Below, in pieces: positions 8,557 to 18,069 of a stretch of DNA of 64,000 nucleotides (its first letter is position 1; each line of letters begins with the position of its first letter). Under the pieces are notes generated by a model. That model worked only from the letters and a program-made list of their open reading frames with translations, had not been told where the DNA came from and made no database searches. The stretch comes from Gammaproteobacteria bacterium. GTDB lineage: Bacteria > Pseudomonadota > Gammaproteobacteria > Ga0077554 > Ga007554. The stretch spans positions 1,109,314-1,173,313 of the forward strand of contig JAMPIW010000007.1 in assembly GCA_040183005.1 (NCBI GenBank), written 5' to 3'. The position numbers and the translations under genes are program-made.

Positions 8557-10608
8557 ATGCCTACGACACCGCGTAAGATCCTCGTCACCAGTGCCTTGCC
8601 CTATGCCAACGGGCCGATCCACCTCGGCCATCTGGTCGAATATATCCAGACCGACATCTGGGTGCGCTTTCAAAAAATGCAGGGCAACCAGTGCATTTAT
8701 GTATGCGCCGATGACGCCCACGGCACGCCGATCATGCTGCGTGCCCAGCAGGAAGGCATTACACCGGAGACGCTGATCGAGCGCATTGGCCAGGAGCACC
8801 GCGCCGATTTTGCGGGCTTCGGCATTGGCTTTGACAATTATTACTCCACGCACTCACCGGAGAACCAGGAGTTTGCGGGGCTGATTTACCAGCGCCTGCG
8901 CGAAGCCGGGCACATCACCACGCGCACCATCACCCAGGCCTTTGACCCGATCAAGAACATGTTTCTGCCGGACCGTTTCATCCGCGGCGAGTGTCCGCGC
9001 TGCGCGGCCAAGGATCAATACGGTGACAGTTGCGAGGTGTGCGGCGCCACATATTCACCGACGGACCTGAAAAACCCGGTGTCGGCGCTCAGCGGCGCGA
9101 CGCCGGTTGAGAAAGAATCCGAGCACTATTTCTTCAAGCTGGGTGATTTTGAAGCGATGCTGCGAGACTGGACGCACGGTGGCGCATTGCAGAGCGAGAT
9201 TGCAAACAAGCTTAACGAGTGGTTCGAGGCAGGGCTCCAGGATTGGGACATCTCACGCGATGCGCCCTACTTCGGCTTCGAGATTCCGAATGCCCCGGGA
9301 AAGTACTTTTACGTATGGCTGGATGCGCCGATCGGTTACATGGCGAGTTTCAAGAACCTGTGCGACCGGGAAAACCATAGTTTTGACGACTACTGGGGGC
9401 CGGACAGCCAGACAGAACTTTATCACTTCATCGGCAAGGACATCGTCTACTTCCACGCCCTGTTCTGGCCTGCAATACTGGAGGGTGCCGGCTTCCGCAA
9501 ACCTACGGCGATCTTTGCGCACGGCTTTCTCACCATCAACGGCCAGAAGATGTCCAAATCGCGCGGCACGTTTATCAAGGCGCGCACCTATCTGGATCAT
9601 CTCGACCCTGAATATCTGCGCTATTACTTCGCCAGCCGGATCAGCAGCCGCGTGGAGGATATCGACCTTCAATTCGATGATTTTTTGCAGCGTGTCAATG
9701 CCGACCTGGTGGGCAAGGTGGTGAACATCGCCAGCCGCTGCGCGGGGTTCATCACCAAGCGCTTCGATGGCCATCTATCGGCCTCCTGTGCGGAAGGTGG
9801 TTTATACGAAGTATTTTCTACCGCTGGCAAGAATATAGGTGAGCTTTACGAAGCGCGTGAATTCAGCCGCGCAGTGCGCGAGATTATGGCGCTGGCGGAC
9901 CGCGCCAACCAGTATATCGATGAAAAACAGCCGTGGGTGATCGCCAAGCAGCCTGAGCGCGAAACCGAACTGCAGAATGTATGCAGCGTCGGCATCAATC
10001 TGTTCCGGGTACTGATGATCTACTTGAAACCTATTCTGCCAGAGATGGCGACCAAGGTTGAGACGTTCCTTGATATTCCTGAACTTGCATGGAAAGACCT
10101 CCATACTCCGCTAACAGGCCACCATATCAACACCTTTATCCCACTTATGACGCGTGTTGAGAAAGACAAGATCGACACCATGCTGGCCAGCGAAAAACCA
10201 GTGGAACTCTCCGTCACGAATGCGACTCCAATACAGAAGGGCACAGAACACCCTGGCGCACTGGTGAGCGACCCGATCAACGCAGAGATCAATTTTGAAG
10301 ACTTCGCCAAGATAGACCTACGCATAGTACGTATCGCGAATGCCGAACACGTAGAGGGCGCGGAAAAGCTGCTCAAGCTGACACTGGACCTGGGCAGCGA
10401 GACACGCACCGTGTTTGCGGGTATCAAGTCAGCCTATGCTCCCGAAGACCTGGTGGGCAAGTTGACGGTGATGGCCGCCAACCTCGCGCCGCGCAAGATG
10501 AAGTTCGGCGTATCAGAAGGCATGGTGCTGGCAGCCGGGCCGGGCGGCAAGGACATTTTTCTGCTCTCGCCCGATGAAGGTGCGCAACCGGGAATGCGGG
10601 TGAAGTAG
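8557..10608 (+). CDS. metG: methionyl-tRNA synthetase
   Basis: Class I tRNA synthetase that charges initiator and elongator tRNA-Met. 683 residues: HIGH-type motif PIHLGHLVE near residue 20, zinc knuckle C-x2-C-x9-C-x2-C at about 146-164 ([17 protein letters not shown]), KMSKS motif ([11 protein letters not shown]) near 330, anticodon-binding helical domain, and a C-terminal OB-fold tRNA-binding domain at about 575-683 ([20 protein letters not shown]). This is the long form with the dimerising tail, as in E. coli. Confidence 0.98.
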   Translation: MPTTPRKILVTSALPYANGPIHLGHLVEYIQTDIWVRFQKMQGNQCIYVCADDAHGTPIMLRAQQEGITPETLIERIGQEHRADFAGFGIGFDNYYSTHSPENQEFAGLIYQRLREAGHITTRTITQAFDPIKNMFLPDRFIRGECPRCAAKDQYGDSCEVCGATYSPTDLKNPVSALSGATPVEKESEHYFFKLGDFEAMLRDWTHGGALQSEIANKLNEWFEAGLQDWDISRDAPYFGFEIPNAPGKYFYVWLDAPIGYMASFKNLCDRENHSFDDYWGPDSQTELYHFIGKDIVYFHALFWPAILEGAGFRKPTAIFAHGFLTINGQKMSKSRGTFIKARTYLDHLDPEYLRYYFASRISSRVEDIDLQFDDFLQRVNADLVGKVVNIASRCAGFITKRFDGHLSASCAEGGLYEVFSTAGKNIGELYEAREFSRAVREIMALADRANQYIDEKQPWVIAKQPERETELQNVCSVGINLFRVLMIYLKPILPEMATKVETFLDIPELAWKDLHTPLTGHHINTFIPLMTRVEKDKIDTMLASEKPVELSVTNATPIQKGTEHPGALVSDPINAEINFEDFAKIDLRIVRIANAEHVEGAEKLLKLTLDLGSETRTVFAGIKSAYAPEDLVGKLTVMAANLAPRKMKFGVSEGMVLAAGPGGKDIFLLSPDEGAQPGMRVK

Positions 10609-10630
10609 GGCCAAAAATCAATGCCGTTAA

Positions 10631-10692
10631 GTAGGGTGCGCCGTGCGCACCATGGCCCGGCAAATGAATTTGGTGCGCACGGCGCACCCTAC
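10631..10692. repeat. GTAGGGTG-family inverted repeat between metG and rnfA
   Basis: Perfect 21-bp arms (10631-10651 and 10672-10692) beginning GTAGGGTGCGCC, separated by a 20-base loop. Same outer sequence as the palindromes at 298-322 and 28593-28726. It fills most of the 110-base gap between metG and rnfA and would make a very stable RNA hairpin; no T-run follows. Confidence 0.85.
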
Positions 10693-10718
10693 ATTACAAT
10701 CGTTTTTCGGTACCACCC

Positions 10719-11300
10719 ATGACTGAATACCTACTCATCCTCGTCAGCACCGTGCTGGTGAACAACTTCGTGCTGGTGAAGTTTCTTGGACTGTGCCCGT
10801 TCATGGGCGTGTCGAAGAAGCTGGAGACCGCCACGGGCATGGGGCTGGCCACCACGTTCGTGCTCACGCTGTCCTCGGTGAGCAGTTATTTGGTCAATGA
10901 ATACCTGCTCGCACCGCTTGGGCTGGAATATCTGCGCACCATCGCCTTCATCATGGTGATCGCGGCGGTGGTGCAGTTCACCGAGATGGTGGTGCACAAG
11001 ACCAGCCCGGTGCTGTATCAGGTGCTGGGCATCTTTCTGCCGTTGATCACCGTCAACTGCGTAGTATTGGGCGTGGCGTTGCTTAACGTGCAGGAGCAGC
11101 ATGGTTTTCTCCAGTCCGCGCTGTACGGCTTCGGTGGTGCGGTTGGCTCGTCCCTGGTGCTGATCATGTTCGCCGCGATGCGTGAACGCATTATCGTTGC
11201 CGACGTGCCGGTGGCCTTCCGGGGGCCTGCAATTGCACTGGTAACGGCGGGGTTGATGTCGATGGCGTTCATGGGCTTTTCAGGTTTGGTTAGAGGTTAG
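10719..11300 (+). CDS. rnfA: electron transport complex subunit RnfA (RsxA)
   Basis: Integral membrane subunit of the Rnf complex, which couples ferredoxin:NAD+ electron transfer to ion movement; in E. coli the same complex (Rsx) reduces SoxR. 193 residues with six predicted membrane helices and family motifs [16 protein letters not shown] and [15 protein letters not shown]. Length is exactly that of typical RnfA. First gene of an intact rnfABCDGE array, 3 bases before rnfB. Confidence 0.97.
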   Translation: MTEYLLILVSTVLVNNFVLVKFLGLCPFMGVSKKLETATGMGLATTFVLTLSSVSSYLVNEYLLAPLGLEYLRTIAFIMVIAAVVQFTEMVVHKTSPVLYQVLGIFLPLITVNCVVLGVALLNVQEQHGFLQSALYGFGGAVGSSLVLIMFAAMRERIIVADVPVAFRGPAIALVTAGLMSMAFMGFSGLVRG

Positions 11301-11303
11301 CGA

Positions 11304-11885
11304 GTGCTCGCAGCAATCATTGCGTTAGGCGCCCTGGCGGCCGCGTTCGGGCTGGTACTGGGCTACGCTGCGATCCGCTTCAAGGTCGAGGGCGACCCGC
11401 TTGCCGAGAAGATCAACGCCATCCTGCCCCAAACCCAGTGCGGCCAGTGCGGCTATCCCGGTTGCCGCCCCTATGCCGAGGCGATAGCCAAGGGCGAGGC
11501 GGATATCAATCAGTGCCCACCCGGCGGCGAGGCCGGCGTCGTCAAGCTGGCCGATCTGCTAGGCCGCGACCCCAAGCCGCTGAGTGCGGAACACGGCCAG
11601 GTCAAGCCCAAAATGGTGGCGGTCATTGATGAGTCTATCTGCATCGGCTGCACGCTATGCATCCAGGCCTGCCCGGTGGATGCCATTCTTGGCGCAGCCA
11701 AGCAAATGCACACCGTCATCGCCAAGGAATGCACTGGCTGCGAGTTGTGTGTCGCGCCTTGCCCCGTCAACTGCATAGACATGGTGCCTCTCAAACCGAG
11801 CATCGCGCAGTGGACATGGACATTTCCCGATGAACAACCGGCTCGGGAGGCGCAACCGCCCGCTCTGAAAGGCGCGCACGGGTGA
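11304..11885 (+). CDS. rnfB: electron transport complex iron-sulfur subunit RnfB (RsxB)
   Basis: Ferredoxin-like subunit of Rnf. N-terminal membrane anchor, then the 4Fe-4S binding Cys cluster [16 protein letters not shown] at about residue 47, and two classical 4Fe-4S motifs ([16 protein letters not shown] and [16 protein letters not shown]) at about 113-156. Starts with GTG at 11304, 3 bases after the rnfA stop. Its end overlaps the rnfC start by 4 bases. Confidence 0.97.
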   Translation: MLAAIIALGALAAAFGLVLGYAAIRFKVEGDPLAEKINAILPQTQCGQCGYPGCRPYAEAIAKGEADINQCPPGGEAGVVKLADLLGRDPKPLSAEHGQVKPKMVAVIDESICIGCTLCIQACPVDAILGAAKQMHTVIAKECTGCELCVAPCPVNCIDMVPLKPSIAQWTWTFPDEQPAREAQPPALKGAHG

Positions 11886-13417
11886 TCCGGCGCCTTTGGA
11901 AATTCAACGGCGGCGTCCATCTGCCAGCACACAAAGAGGAATCCACTCATCACCCGGTGCAGCGAGCACCCCTGCCCAAACGGTTAATCCTGCCGCTGCA
12001 CCAGCATATCGGCGAATCCGCCGAGGCTGTCGTTAAAGTCGGCGATCAGGTGCTAAAGGGGCAAATGATTGCGCACGCCAAGGGTTTTGTCAGCGCGCCG
12101 GTACATGCCCCCAGCTCTGGGGTCGTGGTCGAGATCGGTGATTTTCCCGTGCCACACCCTTCGGGCCTGAGCGCTCCCTGTATCGTCATCGAAACCGACG
12201 GCGCAGACCAATGGACTCCACTGCAAACGCACGGCGATTACACGCAGCTTGATCCCAGTGCATTACGCAACATCATCCGCGAGGCGGGTATTGTAGGCTT
12301 GGGCGGCGCGGGTTTCCCCTCCTTCATCAAACTCAATCCCGGCCCCGGCAAGGTGGTCAACACCCTGATACTCAACGGCGTGGAGTGTGAACCTTACATC
12401 ACCTGCGACGACATGTTGATGCGCGAACGTGCGCCGGACATCATCGCTGGCGTGGGCATCATCCGCCACGCCCTGCACGCGCGCGAGTGCATTGTCGCGC
12501 TCGAAGACAACAAGCCCGACGCCTATGCGGCGATGTGCGCCGCTGCGGCGGGGACAGACATCCAGGTGGTGCAGGTGCCGACCATCTATCCGGCAGGCGG
12601 TGAAAAACAGTTGGTCAAGGTGCTCACCGGCATGGAAGTGCCGGGCAACGGCCTGCCGATTCATATCGGCGTAGTGTGTCACAACGTAGGCACCGCCGCC
12701 GCCGTGTACCGCGCAGTGGAATATGGCGAGCCGCTGATCTCGCGCTATATGACCATCACTGGCGGCAATATTGCCCAGCCACGTAACCTGGAGGTGTTGA
12801 TCGGCACGCCGGTGAAGGATCTGCTCGACGAGTGCGGCTGGAATCCCGGTACGCTGGAGCGCCTGCTCATGGGCGGGCCAATGATGGGCTTCGCACTGCC
12901 AAGCGACAGTGTACCGGTGATCAAGACCACCAACTGCATCCTGGCCATGACCGCCTCCGACAGCCTTCCGCAACGGCCCGTGATGCCGTGTATCCGCTGC
13001 GGGGCATGTGCGGATGCCTGTCCGGTCAACCTGCTGCCGCAACAGCTCTACTGGCACGCTCACGCCAAGGATCTGGATAAGGTGCAGGAATATAATCTGT
13101 TTGACTGCATCGAGTGCGGCTGCTGTTCCTATGTGTGTCCGAGCAATATCCCGCTGGTACACTATTACCGCTACGCCAAGACCGAGATCTGGGCCAAGGA
13201 GCGTGAAAAACAGAAGGCCGAGGCTGCCCGCCTGCGCTACGAATTTCGCCTGCAACGCATCGAGCGCGAAAAGACCGAGCGCGCGGCAAAGCATACGCAG
13301 AAAAAGGAAGAACTGACCGCTGCGCCTGCAGACCCCTCCGATACCAAGAAGGCGGCCATCGTGGCGGCGATGGAGCGGGCGCAGGCGAAGCGTGAAGAGA
13401 TAAAGGGCGGAGAATGA
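11882..13417 (+). CDS. rnfC: electron transport complex subunit RnfC (RsxC)
   Basis: Peripheral NADH/FMN-type subunit of Rnf, related to complex I NuoF. 511 residues: N-terminal RnfC barrel ([13 protein letters not shown]), Gly-rich nucleotide/FMN region ([14 protein letters not shown], near residue 140), SLBB domain, two 4Fe-4S motifs ([15 protein letters not shown] and [17 protein letters not shown]) at about 370-425, and a charged Ala/Lys/Glu tail of about 80 residues, shorter than the long repeats of the E. coli protein. GTG start overlaps rnfB by 4 bases. Confidence 0.97.
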   Translation: MIRRLWKFNGGVHLPAHKEESTHHPVQRAPLPKRLILPLHQHIGESAEAVVKVGDQVLKGQMIAHAKGFVSAPVHAPSSGVVVEIGDFPVPHPSGLSAPCIVIETDGADQWTPLQTHGDYTQLDPSALRNIIREAGIVGLGGAGFPSFIKLNPGPGKVVNTLILNGVECEPYITCDDMLMRERAPDIIAGVGIIRHALHARECIVALEDNKPDAYAAMCAAAAGTDIQVVQVPTIYPAGGEKQLVKVLTGMEVPGNGLPIHIGVVCHNVGTAAAVYRAVEYGEPLISRYMTITGGNIAQPRNLEVLIGTPVKDLLDECGWNPGTLERLLMGGPMMGFALPSDSVPVIKTTNCILAMTASDSLPQRPVMPCIRCGACADACPVNLLPQQLYWHAHAKDLDKVQEYNLFDCIECGCCSYVCPSNIPLVHYYRYAKTEIWAKEREKQKAEAARLRYEFRLQRIEREKTERAAKHTQKKEELTAAPADPSDTKKAAIVAAMERAQAKREEIKGGE

Positions 13418-13453
13418 GAAAGAAAAGGGGTAACTCCATTTCAAATTTAAATG

Positions 13454-13495
13454 CCCCCTCTCCCCAACCCTCTCCCCCCATGCGGGGAGAGGGGG
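13454..13495. repeat. C/G-rich palindromic repeat between rnfC and rnfD
   Basis: Outer 12-bp perfect arms (CCCCCTCTCCCC at 13454-13465, complement at 13484-13495) around a C-rich centre. The same repeat, in the other orientation, flanks the IS5-family element at 48121-48985. It lies in the 124-base gap inside the rnf operon and would form a strong hairpin in the transcript between rnfC and rnfD. Confidence 0.8.
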
Positions 13496-13541
13496 TAAAT
13501 CGAATTATTGGCCTGGCACCTGTTTCCCGATCCCTGACGCA

Positions 13542-14591
13542 ATGCAACTAAAAACTCCCAGCTCCCCTCATGCGCATATGCCGGCATCGGTTACCAGCGT
13601 CATGCTGCGCGTGGTGTATGCACTCATCCCTGGCCTGATCGCTTATGTCTGGTTTTTTGGCTGGGGGGTGGTCATCAATATCCTGTTCGCCATTGTTGTC
13701 GCGCTGGGCTGCGAAGCGGCGATGCTGGCGATGCGCGATAAACCGCTCAAGCCCTTTCTGACGGATGGCAGCGCATTGGTCACCGCCGTATTGCTCGCCA
13801 TCTCCATCCCGCCGCTCTCGCCGTGGTGGATTACGCTGATCGGCACGGCGTTTGCGATTATTATCGCCAAACAGCTCTATGGCGGACTCGGTTACAACAC
13901 CTTCAACCCGGCGATGGTTGGCTATGTGCTGTTGCTGATTTCCTTCCCGGTGGAGATGACCTCTTGGCAGGCGCCTCTGATGCTGATAACCCAGCATAGC
14001 CTTGGCTTCCTCGATACGCTGCACATCATCTTCGGCGGCGGGCTGCCTGATGGTCTACGCCTGGATGCGCTGACCACGGCCACGCCGCTGGACACCCTGA
14101 AAACCCAAATCAAACTGGATCATAGCGTGGACGAGATTATCAGCACCACGCCCATCTTCGGCCATTTCGGGGGCAAGGGCGGCGAGTGGATCAGCGCGGG
14201 GTTTTTGCTGGGCGGGCTGTGGCTGCTCTATAAGCGAGTCATCAACTGGCACATCCCCGTCGCCATGATCGGTGGGCTGCTGGGCATGGCACTGATCTTT
14301 TTTATCATCAATCCCGTAAGCTATCCCTCCCCACTATTTCACCTGTTCAGCGGGGCCACACTGCTCGGCGCATTTTTCATCGCCACAGACCCGGTCACCG
14401 CGCCCGCCTCCACCCGCGGACGGCTTCTTTATGGCGCGCTGATAGGTGTACTGGTCTACGTTATCCGCACCTGGGGAGGTTATCCCGATGCAGTGGCCTT
14501 TGCCGTGTTGTTGATGAATCTGGCGACACCGACCATCGATTATTACATCCACTCGCGCGTTCTCGGCCACGGCGCAAAACGTAAGGACTGA
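13542..14591 (+). CDS. rnfD: electron transport complex membrane subunit RnfD (RsxD)
   Basis: Membrane subunit that carries covalently bound FMN. 349 residues, NqrB/RnfD family, with about nine or ten membrane helices and the flavinylation motif ATDPVTAPAS near residue 286, whose Thr is the expected FMN attachment site. Also GYNTFNPAMVGYVLLL in the central part. It starts 124 bases after rnfC because of the inserted palindromic repeat, and is 5 bases from rnfG. Confidence 0.96.
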   Translation: MQLKTPSSPHAHMPASVTSVMLRVVYALIPGLIAYVWFFGWGVVINILFAIVVALGCEAAMLAMRDKPLKPFLTDGSALVTAVLLAISIPPLSPWWITLIGTAFAIIIAKQLYGGLGYNTFNPAMVGYVLLLISFPVEMTSWQAPLMLITQHSLGFLDTLHIIFGGGLPDGLRLDALTTATPLDTLKTQIKLDHSVDEIISTTPIFGHFGGKGGEWISAGFLLGGLWLLYKRVINWHIPVAMIGGLLGMALIFFIINPVSYPSPLFHLFSGATLLGAFFIATDPVTAPASTRGRLLYGALIGVLVYVIRTWGGYPDAVAFAVLLMNLATPTIDYYIHSRVLGHGAKRKD

Positions 14592-14596
14592 TCTCC

Positions 14597-15244
14597 ATGT
14601 CCCTGCCAAAACACATGCTACAAATGGCCCTGCTGCTAGGCGCATTCACCGTGATCGGCGCCGGAATGGTGGCACTCACCCATGACGCCACCGCTGAGCG
14701 CATCTCCATCGAGGAACGCGCGACGCTATTGCGCACTCTAAACAGCCTGGTGCCTTCAACGCTGCATGACAACGACATTTCCGCCGACATAACTACAGTA
14801 GCATCCAAGGAATTTCTCGGCACTGATCAGCCTGTCACGGTATACCGTGCACGCTTGAAGAACACGCCTGTGGCAGCGATTATGTCACCCATCGCCCCCG
14901 ATGGTTACAGCGGTGCGATCAAGCTACTGGTAGCGATTCGTTACGACGGCACACTGTCCGGGGTGCGGGTTATCACGCATCACGAAACGCCTGGGCTGGG
15001 CGACGCCATTGAGATTGAGCGTTCCGGCTGGATCACGGGCTTCAACGGAAAATCACTGTTGAACCCCGATGCCGCCGGATGGCGCGTCAAGAAAGATGGC
15101 GGAGTATACGATCAATTCACCGGAGCAACCATTACACCACGCGCTGTAGTCAAGGCCGTGCATAAGTGTTTACAATACTTTTCTGCAAACCGCGAAGCGC
15201 TATTCGCCTCACGTCCGACGGAGGTCAACCCCCATGGCAAATAA
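14597..15244 (+). CDS. rnfG: electron transport complex subunit RnfG (RsxG)
   Basis: Periplasm-facing flavoprotein subunit of Rnf. 215 residues: one N-terminal membrane helix (about 10-30) and an FMN-binding domain with GLGDAIE ([13 protein letters not shown]) and the flavinylation motif TGATITP near residue 176, where the second Thr is the expected attachment site. Its end overlaps rnfE by 11 bases. Confidence 0.95.
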   Translation: MSLPKHMLQMALLLGAFTVIGAGMVALTHDATAERISIEERATLLRTLNSLVPSTLHDNDISADITTVASKEFLGTDQPVTVYRARLKNTPVAAIMSPIAPDGYSGAIKLLVAIRYDGTLSGVRVITHHETPGLGDAIEIERSGWITGFNGKSLLNPDAAGWRVKKDGGVYDQFTGATITPRAVVKAVHKCLQYFSANREALFASRPTEVNPHGK

Positions 15245-15944
15245 TGACTCCAATGGTGATTACGGCGAAATCGCCCAGAATGGGCTGTGGGACAACAACC
15301 CCGCGCTGGTGCAGATCCTCGGTTTGTGCCCGCTGCTGGCGGTATCCGGCACCGTCATCAATGGCCTGGGACTGGGTATTGCCACCCTGGTGACGCTGGC
15401 GCTATCGAATGCCGTGGTGTCCCTGATCCGCCATCAGGTCAAACCGGATGTGCGCATCCCGGTGTTTGTGGTAGTCATTGCCTCCATCGTCACCGCTATC
15501 GAACTGGCCATGAACGCCTATGTCCACGATCTGTATCTTGTGCTCGGCATATTCATTCCACTGATCGTCACCAATTGCTCGGTATTGGGCCGTGCAGAGG
15601 CGTTTGCGTCGAAGACCACGGTAGGCCGCGCCGCGTTGGACGGCTTCACCATGGGACTGGGTTTTCTTGCCGTATTGGTGGTGCTGGGTGGCCTGCGTGA
15701 AGTGCTTGGAAAGGGCACGCTGTTCTCCCAGGCCCACTTGATGTTTGGCGAGGGCGCCAAGTGGATGACCATTACCCTGTTCGACGATTACCGTGGGTTC
15801 CTGTTTGCCCTCCTACCTCCTGGCGCTTTCATCGGGCTGGGTCTGCTCATCGCACTCAAGAATGTTATCGACGCGCGTCGCAAGCAGCGTCGTGGCGCGG
15901 TCGCCATGGCGATGCCGACAAGCGCCGCAAGGACTGCTGCGTAA
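15234..15944 (+). CDS. rnfE: electron transport complex subunit RnfE (RsxE)
   Basis: Membrane subunit paralogous to RnfA, packing against it in inverted orientation. 236 residues, six membrane helices, with [19 protein letters not shown] and [20 protein letters not shown] motifs. The final 25 residues are Ala/Arg-rich, as often seen. Last gene of the rnf array; nth follows 29 bases later, the same order as E. coli rsxE-nth. Confidence 0.96.
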   Translation: MANNDSNGDYGEIAQNGLWDNNPALVQILGLCPLLAVSGTVINGLGLGIATLVTLALSNAVVSLIRHQVKPDVRIPVFVVVIASIVTAIELAMNAYVHDLYLVLGIFIPLIVTNCSVLGRAEAFASKTTVGRAALDGFTMGLGFLAVLVVLGGLREVLGKGTLFSQAHLMFGEGAKWMTITLFDDYRGFLFALLPPGAFIGLGLLIALKNVIDARRKQRRGAVAMAMPTSAARTAA

Positions 15945-15973
15945 TCGACCATGATCTGTATGACAAAACGTCC

Positions 15974-16606
15974 ATGACCCCACGCAAACGTCGCGAGATA
16001 TTTACCCGCCTCAAGGCGGCCAATCCTCACCCGACTACCGAACTGAATTACACCACACCATTTGAACTGCTGATCGCGGTGATTCTTTCTGCCCAGGCGA
16101 CAGACAAGGGTGTAAACAAGGCCACGGAAAAACTGTTCACGGTTGCCAACACACCGCAAGCCATTCTGGAATTGGGCGAACCAAACCTGAAAAAATACAT
16201 CCAGACCATTGGCCTTTTTAATAGCAAGGCGCACAACATCATAAAAACGTGCGCTATCCTGGTGGAAAAACACGGCGGGCAGGTTCCAGCAGAGCGCGAG
16301 GAGCTGGAGGCGCTGCCGGGCGTGGGCAGAAAGACCGCAAATGTCATCCTCAACACCGCATTCGGCCAACCCACCATCGCAGTAGATACCCACATTTTCC
16401 GAGTCGCCAACCGCATCGGACTCGCCCACGGCAAAACTGTGCTGGCGGTGGAAAAGGAACTATTGAAAGCAGTGCCCGATGAATTCAAGCACGACGCCCA
16501 TCACTGGCTAATCCTGCACGGACGCTATACCTGCATCGCACGCAAACCACGTTGCGCTTCGTGTATTATTTATGACCTGTGTGAATATCCAGACAAGACA
16601 GAGTAA
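15974..16606 (+). CDS. nth: endonuclease III
   Basis: DNA glycosylase/AP lyase that removes oxidised pyrimidines. 210 residues from the ATG at 15974 (MTPRKRREIFTRLK), which gives the normal family N-terminus; the open frame extends upstream inside rnfE but is not expected to be used. Helix-hairpin-helix LPGVGRKTANVIL with the catalytic Lys, catalytic Asp in VDTHIFRVANR, and the C-terminal 4Fe-4S loop C-x6-C-x2-C-x5-C (CIARKPRCASCIIYDLC). Likely co-transcribed with rnf. Confidence 0.97.
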   Translation: MTPRKRREIFTRLKAANPHPTTELNYTTPFELLIAVILSAQATDKGVNKATEKLFTVANTPQAILELGEPNLKKYIQTIGLFNSKAHNIIKTCAILVEKHGGQVPAEREELEALPGVGRKTANVILNTAFGQPTIAVDTHIFRVANRIGLAHGKTVLAVEKELLKAVPDEFKHDAHHWLILHGRYTCIARKPRCASCIIYDLCEYPDKTE

Positions 16607-16611
16607 TCATT

Positions 16612-17043
16612 ATGCTATTCGGACAAAACCGTGACCAGCTTCGCCGCGTCTACTTTGAGGCATGGCGCAAACACCGTGAGAAGTTACCGCTGGAACCACT
16701 GGAGGAAATGCTCGCCAGTGTCATTCTTGAGCACCCGGAATATCATGCGCTTTTGGAAAATGAAGATGCCTCTCGGGACAAGGATTATCTGCCGGAACTG
16801 GGGCAAACCAATCCCTTTCTTCATATGGGAATGCACATTGCCATACGCGAACAACTCGCCACAGACCGCCCAACAGGAATAAGAGATCTCTACAAACAAC
16901 TACTGACTCGCCTGCACGATGCTCATGCCGTTGAACACCACATGGCGGAATGCCTGGCGGAGATGATTTGGCAGGCGCAACGCAACAATACTGCGCCGGA
17001 TGAGATCGGTTACCTGGATCGTTTGAGGTCGCGAAATGCGTAG
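16612..17043 (+). CDS. DUF1841 family protein
   Basis: 143-residue soluble protein of unknown function. Recognised by its start LFGQNRDQLRRVYFEAW and by PFLHMGMHIAIREQLATDRP, which define DUF1841. It begins 5 bases after nth; adjacency to nth is common for this family in beta- and gammaproteobacteria. No membrane segment or catalytic motif that I can name. The His/Met-rich helix (HMGMHI, HAVEHHMAECL) is the most conserved-looking part. Confidence 0.85.
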   Translation: MLFGQNRDQLRRVYFEAWRKHREKLPLEPLEEMLASVILEHPEYHALLENEDASRDKDYLPELGQTNPFLHMGMHIAIREQLATDRPTGIRDLYKQLLTRLHDAHAVEHHMAECLAEMIWQAQRNNTAPDEIGYLDRLRSRNA

Positions 17044-17082
17044 GGTGGAGGAGATTTTTCACCAAACCGCCTTCGTCCTACC

Positions 17083-17122
17083 GTGTCACAAAGTGATAAA
17101 GGGATGTAGTGCAAAGCAAAAT
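17083..17122. repeat. decayed half of a dispersed inverted-repeat element
   Basis: Forty bases that match the complement of the right arm of the 55190-55329 repeat with about four differences, including GTGTCACAAAG and the core AAGGGATG-AGTGCAA-GC. The other arm is not recognisable in the remaining 160 bases before the DUF1003 gene, so this is a truncated or eroded copy. The rest of the 17044-17286 gap shows no other feature. Confidence 0.65.
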
Positions 17123-17286
17123 CTTGCTGACCTTCACCCTGCCCGTAGAACTTTCCCTCTGGCCGCCCTCCATGACCAGAAATAGAATGAGCACATGATG
17201 TAACGCGTTGCCTCTGCATTGAAAAGTAACTGCTCTTTTTAGATTGCCTAACTCTTCTATAGTACTGTCCCGTTAGAGGGTCAGAT

Positions 17287-17871
17287 TCATCCAGTGGGAG
17301 ATCTTCCGGCGGCCGAGCGCTGTTGCAGACGCTCGATTTCCGCCAACACATCTTCCGGCTTGGTTTCCACTTCGAGGTCTGCCAGGTCGCTTTCAACATC
17401 ATTTTCGATGCCCAATTTTCCCTGTATCGCATCGAGCATTTGCAATACTCGCGTCAATTCATGTTCGGTAAGCAAACCGATGTGCAAATCCAGATCGGCA
17501 CGCCGCTCAGACTCTACACTCAAACGGTTCTGACTGATCAGCACAAAGGTTGAAAGGAAAATCGCTTCCAGCGACACAACCATGGTCAACAACCCGTATG
17601 GGAATGGGTCGAAGGCAGGCACACCAAATTGCCCGGTGTTAAGCAAAATCCAGAGGACAAACCACACGACATGCACATAGACAAACAGCATGCGGCCCGA
17701 AAAAGAGGTAATAGCATCGGCGATTTTGTCTTGCACGCTGCGCTCGCGCTCAGCCTTCATGCGCAGATGGATAATCGTGCGAATGTTGCGCTCGATGACG
17801 CTGGCCAGTGCCGGCTTTTTTTCTGCGCGCTCTTTATTTTTCGCGGCTTTATTCACAGGGTTCGGCTGCAT
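17287..17871 (-). CDS. DUF1003 family membrane protein
   Basis: Predicted inner-membrane protein of unknown function. From the ATG at 17871 (MQPNPVNKAAKNKE) it is 194 residues: a basic N-terminal segment, two membrane helices (LFVYVHVVWFVLWILLN and LLTMVVSLEAIFLSTFVLIS) and a C-terminal acidic coiled region (about 145-185). The central NxxR/HWxxW-like pattern and the pair of helices fit DUF1003. The frame stays open to 18003, but that extension runs through four perfect hairpins and has no natural N-terminus, so I prefer 17871. Confidence 0.8.
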   Translation of the reverse strand: MQPNPVNKAAKNKERAEKKPALASVIERNIRTIIHLRMKAERERSVQDKIADAITSFSGRMLFVYVHVVWFVLWILLNTGQFGVPAFDPFPYGLLTMVVSLEAIFLSTFVLISQNRLSVESERRADLDLHIGLLTEHELTRVLQMLDAIQGKLGIENDVESDLADLEVETKPEDVLAEIERLQQRSAAGRSPTG

Positions 17872-17907
17872 AAGACTGATGCCCTTGGTTGTTTTATATT
17901 GTTGTGA

Positions 17908-18051
17908 AACCTCTGATTTATTAGAGGTTCCGTGCGGTGCATGGATGCACCGCCATTTCTCGAACACGTAAGTGTTCGAGAAATGAAGAAAAACAAAAAT
18001 CACATTTTTTGGTTTTCGTCTCTGAAAAATCCAAGGATGGATTTTTCAGAG
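17908..18051. repeat. cluster of four perfect hairpins upstream of the DUF1003 gene
   Basis: Four different perfect stem-loops in 144 bases: 17908-17929 (7-bp arms), 17934-17953 (9-bp arms GCGGTGCAT), 17955-17984 (13-bp arms ATTTCTCGAACAC, loop GTAA) and 18020-18051 (13-bp arms CTCTGAAAAATCC, loop AAGGAT). The stems share no sequence, so this is not a duplicated repeat. The cluster would lie in the leader of the DUF1003 transcript. It ends 9 bases before the IS4 target duplication. Function unknown. Confidence 0.75.
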
Positions 18052-18069
18052 TTTCCTTATATATTGCTC

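Noticed and set aside
12263-13444. Minus-strand frame of 393 codons opposite rnfC
   Set aside because: Shadow of the GC-rich rnfC gene; composition is abnormal and no motif is present.
15761-15973. Upstream extension of the nth frame into rnfE
   Set aside because: The 71 extra residues are an out-of-frame reading of rnfE; the ATG at 15974 gives the normal endonuclease III length.
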